Assembly: GCF_000526995.1 (NCBI RefSeq)
Contig: NZ_AZUI01000001.1
Coordinates: forward strand, 6,180,001 to 6,244,000
Length of the DNA: 64,000 nucleotides
From: Lacrimispora indolis DSM 755
GTDB lineage: Bacteria > Bacillota > Clostridia > Lachnospirales > Lachnospiraceae
Direction: 5' to 3'
Positions 39,444 to 47,634 of the stretch are shown here, in pieces. Each line of letters starts with the position of its first letter. Positions within the stretch are counted from its first letter, which is position 1. The translations under genes were made by a program, and so were the position numbers. Under the pieces are notes generated by a model, which was not told where the DNA came from, did not search any database, and worked only from the letters and a program-made list of their open reading frames with translations.

Positions 39444-40001
39444 TCAGCTTAATACCATGAGTATCTCCGCAGGCTTATCAAATTGGTTTTTAAAGGTATG
39501 AGGACATTTTGCAGGTATCAGTAAGCTGTCACCTTCTGTCATTTTAATGGAGGCATCGCCTAATTCACAGTACATATCCCCTTTTAAAACCAGGATGAAC
39601 TCATCGGTGGTATGCTCCACCCTGCTGCCTGTACCCAGGTCTCCGGGTTTTAACACACAGACCATTGCCTTTATTTTGCTGGTATTTGTATGATTCTGCA
39701 TGATGATTTCATAAGTCAGATCCAATTCGTCAATATAAAGAGGATTTCGTTCTCCCTTTTTTACTAAAATATATTCATTCCCGCTTACATCAGAAACAGG
39801 ATCAGAGCCAGGATTGTCATCGGATAAAAGATCCGTAACATCAAGGTCAAAGGCAAAGGCAATCTTTCGAAGGGTATTCAGGGTGGGAGTTCTCAGCTGA
39901 CGTTCCAGCTGGGATAAATACCCTATGGTATAGCCGGTCTTTTGACTTAAGTCTTCTAAAGTGAGCTTTTTTTCTTTTCTGATTTTTCTTATGCTTTTCA
40001 T
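39444..40001 (-). CDS. XRE-family regulator with cupin domain
   Basis: 185 residues from MKSIRKIRKEKKL; GGAG six bases upstream fixes this ATG. Helix-turn-helix at ~10-60 (LTLEDLSQKTGYTIGYLSQL), then a cupin barrel at ~110-180 (GSRVEHTTDEFILVLKGDMY, GDSLLIPAKCPHTFKNQFD). These HTH-cupin proteins sense small metabolites such as amino acids or polyamines. It is 196 bases upstream of and co-directed with the peptide transporter operon, which it may control. Inverted ATGAA/TTCAT sequences (ATGAAATTTCAT at 40063-40074) upstream could be its own operator. Confidence 0.9.
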   Translation of the reverse strand: MKSIRKIRKEKKLTLEDLSQKTGYTIGYLSQLERQLRTPTLNTLRKIAFAFDLDVTDLLSDDNPGSDPVSDVSGNEYILVKKGERNPLYIDELDLTYEIIMQNHTNTSKIKAMVCVLKPGDLGTGSRVEHTTDEFILVLKGDMYCELGDASIKMTEGDSLLIPAKCPHTFKNQFDKPAEILMVLS

Positions 40002-40094
40002 TCTCTTCTCCATGGCATTGAGTTTAATTACAGTATAATGGTTCATTCATGAAAAAGAAAGCATGAAATTTCATCTATGCCCCATAACTAAAAG

Positions 40095-40125
40095 AAACCC
40101 CATTTTTCCGTTTGAAATGGGGTTT
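40095..40125 (-). terminator. Second hairpin after oadA
   Basis: AAACCCCATTT pairs with AAATGGGGTTT; followed by CTTTTAGTT on the minus strand. Confidence 0.6.
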
Positions 40126-40138
40126 CCTGACAATCTGG

Positions 40139-40162
40139 GGCCTCTCAAAAGTGAGAGACCTT
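40139..40162 (-). terminator. First hairpin after oadA
   Basis: Minus strand GGTCTCTCA, loop, TGAGAGGCC, 11 bases past the stop. No U-tract follows directly; probably acts with the next hairpin. Confidence 0.45.
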
Positions 40163-40172
40163 ATTTACAAAA

Positions 40173-41585
40173 CTATACCGGATAAACCTTGCTTTCCTTA
40201 TCTGCCAAGGAAGAATCTACGCCGGTCTGCTGAGCGGCCCGGTACTCAAAGAACTCTTTTGCTACACCCGGGAACAGGGCATAGGATAATACATCCTCAT
40301 CCTGCTGCTTCCACTGGGCACATTCCTTTTCAAACCGCTCCAGCTGGGGAGCAATTAAATCCGCCGGACGGCAGGTGATCGGCGTCTCATCGCCGATGAT
40401 CTTTTTCTGCACCTCTGCATCAAAAGGCTTAACCGTCTGTCCGAATTCGCCTAAGAATATCTTCTTAGTTTCTTTTGTTACGATCTTATAGCGTTCCCCG
40501 CTTATGACATTCAGCACTGCCTGAGTCCCTACAATCTGGGAAGACGGAGTAACAAGAGGCGGTTCTCCGAACTCTTTTCTCACTCTGGGTATCTCCTGAA
40601 GAACATCCATATACCTGTCTTCCTGGCCCGCTTCCTTTAGCTGGCTGACCAGATTGGAAAGCATGCCGCCGGGCACCTGGTACTGAAGGGTTTTGATATC
40701 CACGCCCAATACCTTGGGATTTAAGCGTCCGCTCTTTAAAGCCTCTTCCCTGACAGGCTGGAAGTATGCGCAGATCTCTGCCAGAAGGTTCTGGTCAAAG
40801 CCCGTGTCATAAGGCGTTCCCCGGAAGGTCTCCACCATAACCTCTGTTGCAGGCTGGCTGGTACCCAGTGCAAGGGGTGACATTGCTGTGTCAATGATAT
40901 CACAGCCCGCTTCCACTCCCTTTAAATAGGTCATGGACGCAACACCGGAAGTATAATGTGTGTGCATGTCAATGGGAAGCTTTGTAGATTCTTTTAAGGC
41001 ACGGACCAGTTCGTCAGCCTTATAAGGCGTCAAAAGCCCTGCCATATCCTTGATGCCGATGGAATCCGCTCCCATATCCTCGATCCTTTTTGCAATGTCC
41101 TTCCAGTAATCCAGGGTATAGGCCTCTCCCAGAGTGTAGCACAAAGCCACCTGTGCATGGCCCTTTTCCCTGTTACAGGCAGTCACTGCGGTCTGTAAGT
41201 TGCGGAGATCGTTAAAACAGTCAAAGATACGGATGATATCAATGCCGTTTGCCAGAGATTTCTGGACAAAGTACTCTACTACATCATCTGCATAATGGTT
41301 ATAACCCAGAATATTCTGCCCCCGGAACAGCATCTGCAGCTTTGTATTCTTAAAGCCATCTCTCAGCTTTCTAAGCCTTATCCAGGGATCTTCCTTCAGA
41401 AAGCGAAGGCATGAGTCAAAGGTTGCGCCGCCCCAGCATTCCACCGCATGATAACCAACCTGATCCATCTTTTCCACAATGGGAAGCATCTGTTCAGTAG
41501 TCATTCTTGTAGCAAGCAAAGACTGATGAGCATCACGGAGAACTGTCTCTACAATCTTAACCGGCTTTTTTACTATTTCTGCCAT
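40173..41585 (-). CDS. oadA: Oxaloacetate decarboxylase alpha / transcarboxylase 5S-like subunit
   Basis: 470 residues, no biotinyl domain. The HMGL-like carboxyltransferase barrel has the family motifs VKIVETVLRDAHQSLLATRM, WGGATFDSCLRFL, RGQNILGYNHYADDVVEYFV, GADSIGIKDMAGLLTPYKAD (carboxylated Lys), MHTHYTSGVASM and the metal-binding HTH. The C-terminal part is a PYC_OADA-type helical domain (VTPSSQIVGTQAVLNVISGE). It transfers CO2 between oxaloacetate and biotin on a separate carrier, the BCCP-like protein two genes upstream. In most OadA proteins the biotin domain is fused; its absence and the presence of an independent carrier fit the transcarboxylase 5S layout. Last gene of the operon. 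Confidence 0.94.
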   Translation of the reverse strand: MAEIVKKPVKIVETVLRDAHQSLLATRMTTEQMLPIVEKMDQVGYHAVECWGGATFDSCLRFLKEDPWIRLRKLRDGFKNTKLQMLFRGQNILGYNHYADDVVEYFVQKSLANGIDIIRIFDCFNDLRNLQTAVTACNREKGHAQVALCYTLGEAYTLDYWKDIAKRIEDMGADSIGIKDMAGLLTPYKADELVRALKESTKLPIDMHTHYTSGVASMTYLKGVEAGCDIIDTAMSPLALGTSQPATEVMVETFRGTPYDTGFDQNLLAEICAYFQPVREEALKSGRLNPKVLGVDIKTLQYQVPGGMLSNLVSQLKEAGQEDRYMDVLQEIPRVRKEFGEPPLVTPSSQIVGTQAVLNVISGERYKIVTKETKKIFLGEFGQTVKPFDAEVQKKIIGDETPITCRPADLIAPQLERFEKECAQWKQQDEDVLSYALFPGVAKEFFEYRAAQQTGVDSSLADKESKVYPV

Positions 41586-41648
41586 TGTCTTACCTCCTGG
41601 TTATTATTCATTCATCTGATTGAAGGAAAGGCTTAATGCCTTTCCAAA

Positions 41649-42797
41649 TTATCTTACTCCGAATATTGCCATAAACGTACCGGCCGCAACCGCGGTGCCG
41701 ATAACGCCTGCCACATTAGGTCCCATGGCATGCATCAGCAGGAAATTAGTCGGATCCGCCTCAGAGCCCACCTTCTGGGATACACGGGCGGACATGGGAA
41801 CAGCTGATACGCCTGCGGAGCCGATGAGAGGATTCACCTTGCCTCCGGTAACCTTACACATCAGCTTGCCAAACAGCACGCCTGCTGCTGTTCCTATTGA
41901 AAAGGCTACCAAGCCCAGAACCACGATTTTTATGGTGTTCAAATTCAGAAATGCTTCTGCGCTTGTTGTTGCACCTACTGAAGTTCCCAGCAGAATTACC
42001 ACGATATACATCAAGGCATTTCCGGCCGTCTCTGTCAGCTGCTTCACTACGCCGGATTCCCTGAATAAGTTTCCTAACATCAGCATGCCCACCAGAGGAG
42101 CTGTTGTAGGAAGAATCAGACACACCACCGTTGTTACGATAATGGGAAATAAGATCCTTTCAAGCCGTGATACGGGACGGAGCTGCTCCATCTTGATCTT
42201 TCTTTCTTTTTCTGTTGTCAGAAGTTTCATGATCGGCGGCTGGATAATAGGCACCAGCGCCATATAGGAATAAGCAGCAACCGCAATTGGCCCCATCAGG
42301 GCAGTCATTCCCAGCTTTCCAGCAAGGAATATGGAAGTCGGCCCATCAGCCCCGCCGATGATGGAGATGGCCGCAGCCGCCTTATCACTAAAGCCCATAA
42401 AAATCGCAAGAAAATAAGCGGAGTATATTCCGAACTGGGCTGCAGCTCCCAAAAGGAAGCTTTTTGGATTGGCGATCAAAGGGCCAAAATCCGTCATGGC
42501 TCCCACGCCCATGAAAATCAGGGGAGGCAGGATGCCCCATTCATCCAGTTTAAAGAAGTACAGCAGCAGTCCGCCTCCTGAACCATCTGGTCCGGCCTCC
42601 TTCATAATATCCGGATAGATATTGACCAACAGCATACCAAAGGAAATCGGTACCAGAAGCAGGGGCTCAAAGCCTTTCCTTATAGCCAGGTATAAAAATA
42701 TAAAGGCTACAAGGATCATGATCATATTTCCTGCGGTCAGGTTAAAAAATGCGGTCTGCTGAAGAAGATTGGTAAATGTATTACTAATATAATCCAT
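41649..42797 (-). CDS. oadB: Sodium-pumping decarboxylase beta subunit (OadB/MmdB type)
   Basis: 382 residues, about ten membrane helices. The signature loops of the biotin-dependent sodium pump are present: [15 protein letters not shown], the [20 protein letters not shown] stretch, [21 protein letters not shown]. It decarboxylates carboxybiotin and exports Na+. It lies between the biotin carrier gene and oadA. Confidence 0.97.
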   Translation of the reverse strand: MDYISNTFTNLLQQTAFFNLTAGNMIMILVAFIFLYLAIRKGFEPLLLVPISFGMLLVNIYPDIMKEAGPDGSGGGLLLYFFKLDEWGILPPLIFMGVGAMTDFGPLIANPKSFLLGAAAQFGIYSAYFLAIFMGFSDKAAAAISIIGGADGPTSIFLAGKLGMTALMGPIAVAAYSYMALVPIIQPPIMKLLTTEKERKIKMEQLRPVSRLERILFPIIVTTVVCLILPTTAPLVGMLMLGNLFRESGVVKQLTETAGNALMYIVVILLGTSVGATTSAEAFLNLNTIKIVVLGLVAFSIGTAAGVLFGKLMCKVTGGKVNPLIGSAGVSAVPMSARVSQKVGSEADPTNFLLMHAMGPNVAGVIGTAVAAGTFMAIFGVR

Positions 42798-42943
42798 GTT
42801 AATCCCTCCATATGAAACCCGCCTGTTTATCTTTTAAGCGGATCCCATTGTTCTCATTTAAGGAAGTTCGATTCGCCTGGCAGCTCATCGAACGGCTGAT
42901 TTTCTAAACTCAAGCTGTGTTTTATTCACGTTTATTGAGAAAA

Positions 42944-43357
42944 TCATGCCAAAGTTGCCAAGGTCGCTCCTGCTTCTACGGAATCGCCGACCGCTACATT
43001 AACGCTGGCAACTGTTCCATCGGAGGGTGCCACGATTTCGTTCTCCATTTTCATGGCCTCCAGCACAATCAGCACATCCCCCCGCTTAACAGCCTGGCCT
43101 GCACTGGTCTTGACTCCAAGGATCTTTCCAGGCATGGGAGCCGCTACCTTTACAGCGCCTTCTGTACCTGCGCTGGTCGCCTTTACCGGAGCCGCTGCTG
43201 CAGGAGCCGGTGCTGCCGCGGGGACAGGAGCTGGACTAGGTGCAGAAGGAGCCGGTGCCGCCGGTCTTTTAGCCGCTGCCGGTGCGCCTGCAGATGTGCC
43301 TTCTTCCACGGTTACTTCATAAACATTTCCGTTTACTGTAATTGTATAATTCTTCAT
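42944..43357 (-). CDS. Biotin carrier protein (biotin/lipoyl attachment domain)
   Basis: 137 residues. An N-terminal ~20-residue strand region (MKNYTITVNGNVYEVTVEEG) and a Pro/Ala-rich flexible linker (~25-68) precede a biotinyl domain with the biotinylation site EAMKMEN, Lys103. It shuttles carboxybiotin between the carboxyltransferases (MmdA, OadA) and the OadB pump. The 146-base spacer to oadB contains no gene. Confidence 0.96.
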   Translation of the reverse strand: MKNYTITVNGNVYEVTVEEGTSAGAPAAAKRPAAPAPSAPSPAPVPAAAPAPAAAAPVKATSAGTEGAVKVAAPMPGKILGVKTSAGQAVKRGDVLIVLEAMKMENEIVAPSDGTVASVNVAVGDSVEAGATLATLA

Positions 43358-43378
43358 GATGTTATTCCTCCTGTTTGA

Positions 43379-44161
43379 TTAAGCTTTTTTCCATTTACCG
43401 GCCGGTGCACGTTTGATCGAACGGACCACCAGGCCCTGGGGCGAACTTCCAGTGGATGCTGCAATGGCTGCGGTGATTACCGCTACCAGCTCTAAGTCAT
43501 CTACAAGTTCCTCTTCCTCTTGTGCATCTTGTGCTGCAACAGGGGCAGGAGCCTCCGGAATTGGTTTGGAAGCAGTCTCCTGTGCCTTGCCTTTCATCTT
43601 TTCTTCAAATTTACCGATATACCGGAAACCTCCGATCAGCACGCTGATAAATATCAGTACAAGGAACACAGTCCCCATGCCCATCAGGGTGTTGAACACG
43701 GCCTTTTCCATCCGTTCGCCTAAGGTATATTCCGGAACAAATGCCACGCCGGTAATCTTAGTGAGCTTTGAATCTGTTGTAATGGAAAATTCCATATTCC
43801 TCTTTTCAAATGCCGCATCAACCGTGGCACTATACCCATGGTCAATGGCCTCCACCTTCACATCATCGCTGATGGATACCAAGGCCCCAAGCTCACCTTT
43901 TATATTCACCCAGGAATCCACACCCTCTGCCAAGGCGGCATATTGATCCTGGGCAAGCATGTTCTTCTTAAACTCAGCTACCTGGCTGTCTTCAAGGCCG
44001 GCATACAGTTCCAGGAAGGAGCCTGGAAGCTGTTCCATCTGCGTTAGGACACCAGCATCGATTTCTTCTGATACGGTATCGGCTTTGCTGCATGCAGATA
44101 ATGAAAAGAGGCAGGCTGCCATAACAAGTCCCAATACTGCTGGTTTTATATTCAGTTTCAT
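43379..44161 (-). CDS. OadG-type subunit with an added N-terminal lipoprotein-like extracellular domain
   Basis: 260 residues against ~80-120 for a standard OadG/MmdD gamma or delta subunit. Residues 1-25 form a lipoprotein signal with lipobox SLSAC. Residues ~30-145 are an extracellular domain resembling DUF3887 (GSFLELYAGLEDSQVAEFKK, VDSWVNIKGELGALVSIS, VAFEKRN-like). A membrane helix at ~165-183 (GTVFLVLIFISVLIGGFRYI) and a cytoplasmic tail rich in Pro/Ala/Glu follow, ending in the OadG C-terminal motif (VAVITAAIAASTG, VVRSIKRAP). It scaffolds the decarboxylase complex on the membrane; the extra domain is unusual. Position between mmdA and the biotin carrier supports the assignment. Confidence 0.85.
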   Translation of the reverse strand: MKLNIKPAVLGLVMAACLFSLSACSKADTVSEEIDAGVLTQMEQLPGSFLELYAGLEDSQVAEFKKNMLAQDQYAALAEGVDSWVNIKGELGALVSISDDVKVEAIDHGYSATVDAAFEKRNMEFSITTDSKLTKITGVAFVPEYTLGERMEKAVFNTLMGMGTVFLVLIFISVLIGGFRYIGKFEEKMKGKAQETASKPIPEAPAPVAAQDAQEEEELVDDLELVAVITAAIAASTGSSPQGLVVRSIKRAPAGKWKKA

Positions 44162-44178
44162 ATACCTGTCACCTCATT

Positions 44179-45633
44179 CTAAATCGTGCCATGTTTTTTT
44201 GCCGGACGATCCTCTCTCTTTGTGAACAGCATCTCAAATGCTGCAATGACGCGGGCTCTGGTCTCACCGGCAGCAATGATATCATCCACATATCCTCTCT
44301 TAGCTGCGGAAAGGGCGCTGGATTGGAGAAGCTTATAACTTTCCGCCTTATCATTTATAAGGTTTTTTCCATCCTCAGCCTTTGCGATCTCATCGGAATA
44401 CATGATCTTTACCGCTTCATTCGGTTCCATCATGCCGACACTGGCCGACGGCCACGCATAAACCACATCTGCTCCAATGGACTTGCTGTTCATGGTCAGA
44501 TATGCAGTTCCAAGGGCCTGCCCAAGAATGACCGTGACCTTGGGAACCGTTGCATTGGCAAAGGCATAGGTAAGCCCTGCTGCTGCCCTGGCAATGGTTT
44601 TCTCGGAATATGCAGACGCCTCATATCCTTTTACATTTACGAAGGTAAGCACAGGAATGCTGAATGCATCACAGAAATTAATGAACCTTGCAGCTTTTTC
44701 ACAGCCCTGCCCGCTTAAAAGGGCATCGTATTCCGCTGTCTTAAGACCGCTTTCATTATAAGACTCCGTTCTGTTTGCAACACAGCCAACTGTCATGCCA
44801 TTTAAACGGATAAAACCTGTGACCATGGAAGAAGCATATTCCTTCCTGGTCTCCATAAAGAACTGATTATCGGAAATCTGAGCAAGCGCGATCGCCGTAT
44901 CGCCCACATAATTCTCCAGATCCGAGCATACACGGTTTAAATCGTCACTGCACTCATCATAAGACATGTCATCCTCACTGTTGGCAGGAAGAATGGAAAT
45001 GAGAGTCCTGATTTTATTTAAAATATCGTCCTCTTCTCCCATAAAATCCACCAGGCCGGTTTCCCTGCTCTGATAGTCCGCGGAAGCTGTATTGCATTTT
45101 TCTGTATAATTTCCTTCAATGGCATTGGGGGAATTGACAAAAAGTTTTCCTCCCCTGGTTTCCATAAAGGTAAAGTCTGCCATTGCTGCGGAAACAGCCA
45201 TACCTCCGCCGCAAGTTCCAAATATTGCCGTTATCTGAGGAATCACTCCGGATGCCAGGGTCTGACTCATATAAATCTCGCCAAATCCGTTTAAGGAGTC
45301 TGTTGCTTCCTGAAGTCTTAAGCCAGCACAATCAACCAGGCCGATGACCGGTGCGCCGGTCTTCATCGCCATAGCATAGAGCTTTGTGATCTTCCTTGCG
45401 TGCATCTCTCCTACGGAGCCGCCCAGAACCAATGCGTCCTGGCTATACACATAAACAAGGCTTCCTTCAATGGTACCATAGCCAGTGACAACACCGTCAG
45501 CAGGAGTTTCCTTTGCCGTCATGTTGAAGTCTGTGCTCCTTGCGGTAACATAGCCGCCAACTTCAACAAAACTGTTCTCATCAAGCAAAGCTCGAATTCG
45601 GTCGCTTGCTGAGTTTTTCGTTGAATTACTCAT
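44179..45633 (-). CDS. mmdA: Carboxyltransferase of the methylmalonyl-CoA decarboxylase / 12S type
   Basis: 484 residues from MSNSTKNSASDRIRALLDEN; GGAGG eight bases upstream. The chain is a biotin-dependent carboxyltransferase of the PCC-beta / MmdA class with both crotonase-like halves: GGYVTARSTDFN, YSQDALVLGGSVGEMHARKI, FGTCGGGMAVSAAMADFTFM, and the second half VFVNVKGYEASAYSEKTIAR, AYLTMNSKSIGADVVYAWPS. It moves CO2 from methylmalonyl- or malonyl-CoA (or a similar CoA ester) to the shared biotin. First gene of the operon. Its sequence is shorter than the ~510 residues of typical MmdA, and the CoA substrate is not established. Confidence 0.92.
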   Translation of the reverse strand: MSNSTKNSASDRIRALLDENSFVEVGGYVTARSTDFNMTAKETPADGVVTGYGTIEGSLVYVYSQDALVLGGSVGEMHARKITKLYAMAMKTGAPVIGLVDCAGLRLQEATDSLNGFGEIYMSQTLASGVIPQITAIFGTCGGGMAVSAAMADFTFMETRGGKLFVNSPNAIEGNYTEKCNTASADYQSRETGLVDFMGEEDDILNKIRTLISILPANSEDDMSYDECSDDLNRVCSDLENYVGDTAIALAQISDNQFFMETRKEYASSMVTGFIRLNGMTVGCVANRTESYNESGLKTAEYDALLSGQGCEKAARFINFCDAFSIPVLTFVNVKGYEASAYSEKTIARAAAGLTYAFANATVPKVTVILGQALGTAYLTMNSKSIGADVVYAWPSASVGMMEPNEAVKIMYSDEIAKAEDGKNLINDKAESYKLLQSSALSAAKRGYVDDIIAAGETRARVIAAFEMLFTKREDRPAKKHGTI

Positions 45634-45724
45634 TTTGCAGTCCTCCATTTTGTAATATTTTTATAGCTCTCTGTTAAGTTATTAACAAAAAGCCATAGAA
45701 TAACACCAATTTATGCCAATTATA

Positions 45725-45753
45725 ATTGTATAACTAATTTAGGCAAATTTCAA
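45725..45753 (-). promoter_or_regulatory. Sigma-A promoter of the decarboxylase operon
   Basis: Minus strand TTGAAA, 17 bases, TACAAT, about 90 bases before mmdA. Repeated TTGGCA/TGCCAA and TTGCC elements surround it and could be regulatory. Confidence 0.65.
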
Positions 45754-45765
45754 GTACTTTTGGCA

Positions 45766-45814
45766 TAAAAAAAGACAGAAAACTATGAATTTCTTACAAT
45801 CCATAATTTTCCGT
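45766..45814 (-). terminator. Terminator after the lipoprotein gene
   Basis: Minus strand GACGGAAAATTATG, loop, CATAGTTTTCTGTC with two G-T pairs, then TTTTTTTAT. Confidence 0.88.
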
Positions 45815-45900
45815 CCATTTTTCATGTTAGTATTTTATCACAATCCCATATTTCGGAGCACTTTGCCTTGGTTTTTTTTATCAATAGGCACTGTAAACGC

Positions 45901-46479
45901 CTATTCCCTGATCTCCGTAATCCCCAGGCTTCCGTCTGATCTTTCCTGAAAAGTGACTTTTGATGTCTCTTCTCCCATGACCACACCTTTATCCGTCATT
46001 TTCAGAGAAACGGTATCCACATTGGCCACCGCTACCATAAGATCGTCTCCAAACACCATATCCGGATTCTGTTTAAGCAAATCCTCCAGGCTGTTAAGAG
46101 TGATGGTTTCCTCATCACCTGTTATGAAAACACAGGGATAAAACAGCAGATCCCCCAAGGCCTGTAAATCCCGGTCCGCTACCGCCTCCTGGATTTTTTC
46201 GGCAAAAGCCTCCACCTTTTTTCCCGGTCCGGAGCTTTCCTCTTCCTCTGTGGCCTCTGTTCCCGGCCCTGACTGGTCCATATCATCTTCCGTTACAGCC
46301 TCTTCATCAGCCTTTTCTTCTGTTCCGGATTTCTCCATCCTTACGGCCGCAGTCTCTGTTTTTGCCGTTTCCGAAGATGAGCCGCCTATATCCGCGGCAT
46401 TTTTCCTGCCGCACCCGGCTGCCAGCACTACGGTCATAACAGCGGCAAAGCAAAATAAACCGATTTTCTTTTTCAGCAT
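45901..46479 (-). CDS. Lipoprotein of unknown function
   Basis: 192 residues from MLKKKIGLFCFAAVMTVVLA. Signal with lipobox LAAGC at ~20-24, then an acidic, Thr/Glu/Ser-rich linker to ~95, and a small C-terminal domain (~100-192: VEAFAEKIQEAVADRDLQAL, LGDLLFYPCVFITGDEETIT) of NTF2-like appearance. No catalytic motif is seen. It is monocistronic, with its own terminator. Confidence 0.75.
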   Translation of the reverse strand: MLKKKIGLFCFAAVMTVVLAAGCGRKNAADIGGSSSETAKTETAAVRMEKSGTEEKADEEAVTEDDMDQSGPGTEATEEEESSGPGKKVEAFAEKIQEAVADRDLQALGDLLFYPCVFITGDEETITLNSLEDLLKQNPDMVFGDDLMVAVANVDTVSLKMTDKGVVMGEETSKVTFQERSDGSLGITEIRE

Positions 46480-46614
46480 TTCCCTGGTTCCTCCCTGCGT
46501 CCATTTTCTAGTTCGGCCACAGTATAGCACCTGTCAGGATTATAAGTCAATAGGGTTTCAAAAACCGTAAACCTTAGTCATCTTTCCGTAAGATTCTCGC
46601 CCATTTTTTACCAA

Positions 46615-47460
46615 TTATTTATATTCTTTGTGGAGAGTAAATCCCCTCCCCCGCACCTCATTGACCTGGTTTATGATCATGAATGCATTGGGATCAATTC
46701 CCATAACAAGCTCATTGAGTCTGGAAAGCTGTCTTGCTGATATTACCGTAAGAACGGCAAAGGAAGCCTTTCTTAAATATCCCCCTTCACTGGCAAGTAA
46801 GGTTGTCCCCCTGTCCATCCGGGACTGGATGGCCTGGTTGATCTCTTCATACCTTTCACTGATGATCTTTACCTGCATCTGATTGCGGCCGATCAAAAGC
46901 ACCTTATCCAGAACCATGGAATACAGAAGCACCAGAAGTATCCCGTAAAGGATCTGCTCCTTATTGGAAAATATCATCTGTGACAGCAGGATCAGACAGT
47001 CAAAGACTGACATGGTCATTGACACGGATAAATTCCATTTTTTATTAACAATCAAAGGAGGAATATCCATCCCACCGGTGGAAGCGCCGGCCCGTATTAC
47101 CATACCGATTCCCAAACCGATTAAAAGTCCGGAAAAGACAGTGGCAAGCATCCGGTCCCCGGTCATTGCCGCCTGGCCGAAAAGATTTTCGAATATCCCC
47201 AATATGAAAGGATAATAAAAGGTGCTTATCATAGTGGTCAATGCAAACTGTTTTCCTAAAACAAAGGCTCCCGCCCCGAACATTAAAATATTAAAAACCC
47301 CTACAAAAGCAGCTACAGGAATGCCCAGCTGGTGATGGGCAACCAGGGCAAGCCCCGTAGTCCCGCCTGTGATCAGTCCCCCCGGCAGAATGAACAGGGA
47401 TACGGCCAGGGCATAAATGGTATTACCCACAAGCACTGTGGCAATTTTTTTCATATTCAT
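46615..47460 (-). CDS. YitT-family membrane protein (first copy)
   Basis: 281 residues, starting MNMKKIATVLVGNTIYALAV. Five or six membrane helices with the YitT motif GGLITGGTTGLALVAHH and AGASTGGMDIPPLIVNKK, then a cytoplasmic DUF2179 domain (YEEINQAIQSRMDRGTTLLA ... GMDPNAFMIINQVNEVRG) that resembles a ligand-binding sensor. Function unknown in the family. A likely promoter lies 41 bases upstream; a paralogue is at 50353. Confidence 0.9.
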   Translation of the reverse strand: MNMKKIATVLVGNTIYALAVSLFILPGGLITGGTTGLALVAHHQLGIPVAAFVGVFNILMFGAGAFVLGKQFALTTMISTFYYPFILGIFENLFGQAAMTGDRMLATVFSGLLIGLGIGMVIRAGASTGGMDIPPLIVNKKWNLSVSMTMSVFDCLILLSQMIFSNKEQILYGILLVLLYSMVLDKVLLIGRNQMQVKIISERYEEINQAIQSRMDRGTTLLASEGGYLRKASFAVLTVISARQLSRLNELVMGIDPNAFMIINQVNEVRGRGFTLHKEYK

Positions 47461-47500
47461 ACTTTTGTAATTTCCTTTCCTTGGATAAACAAACACTTTT

Positions 47501-47529
47501 ACTATATCACGTGATAATGGTTTATACAA
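47501..47529 (-). promoter_or_regulatory. Sigma-A promoter of the first yitT gene
   Basis: Minus strand TTGTAT, 17 bases, TATAGT. Confidence 0.65.
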
Positions 47530-47567
47530 TTTATTTCTGCCGTTTTCCCCGTCCTCCCCGTGATGAC

Positions 47568-47623
47568 AAAAAACAGGAATCAGGCAGAAAGGAAAGAACT
47601 CCATTCCTTTCTGCCTGATTCCT
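47568..47623 (-). terminator. Terminator of dacF
   Basis: Minus strand CAGGAATCAGGCAGAAAGGA pairs with the matching TCCTTTCTGCCTGATTCCTG, then TTTTTTG; stem of about 20 base pairs. Confidence 0.9.
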
Positions 47624-47634
47624 GCAGGTTTATC

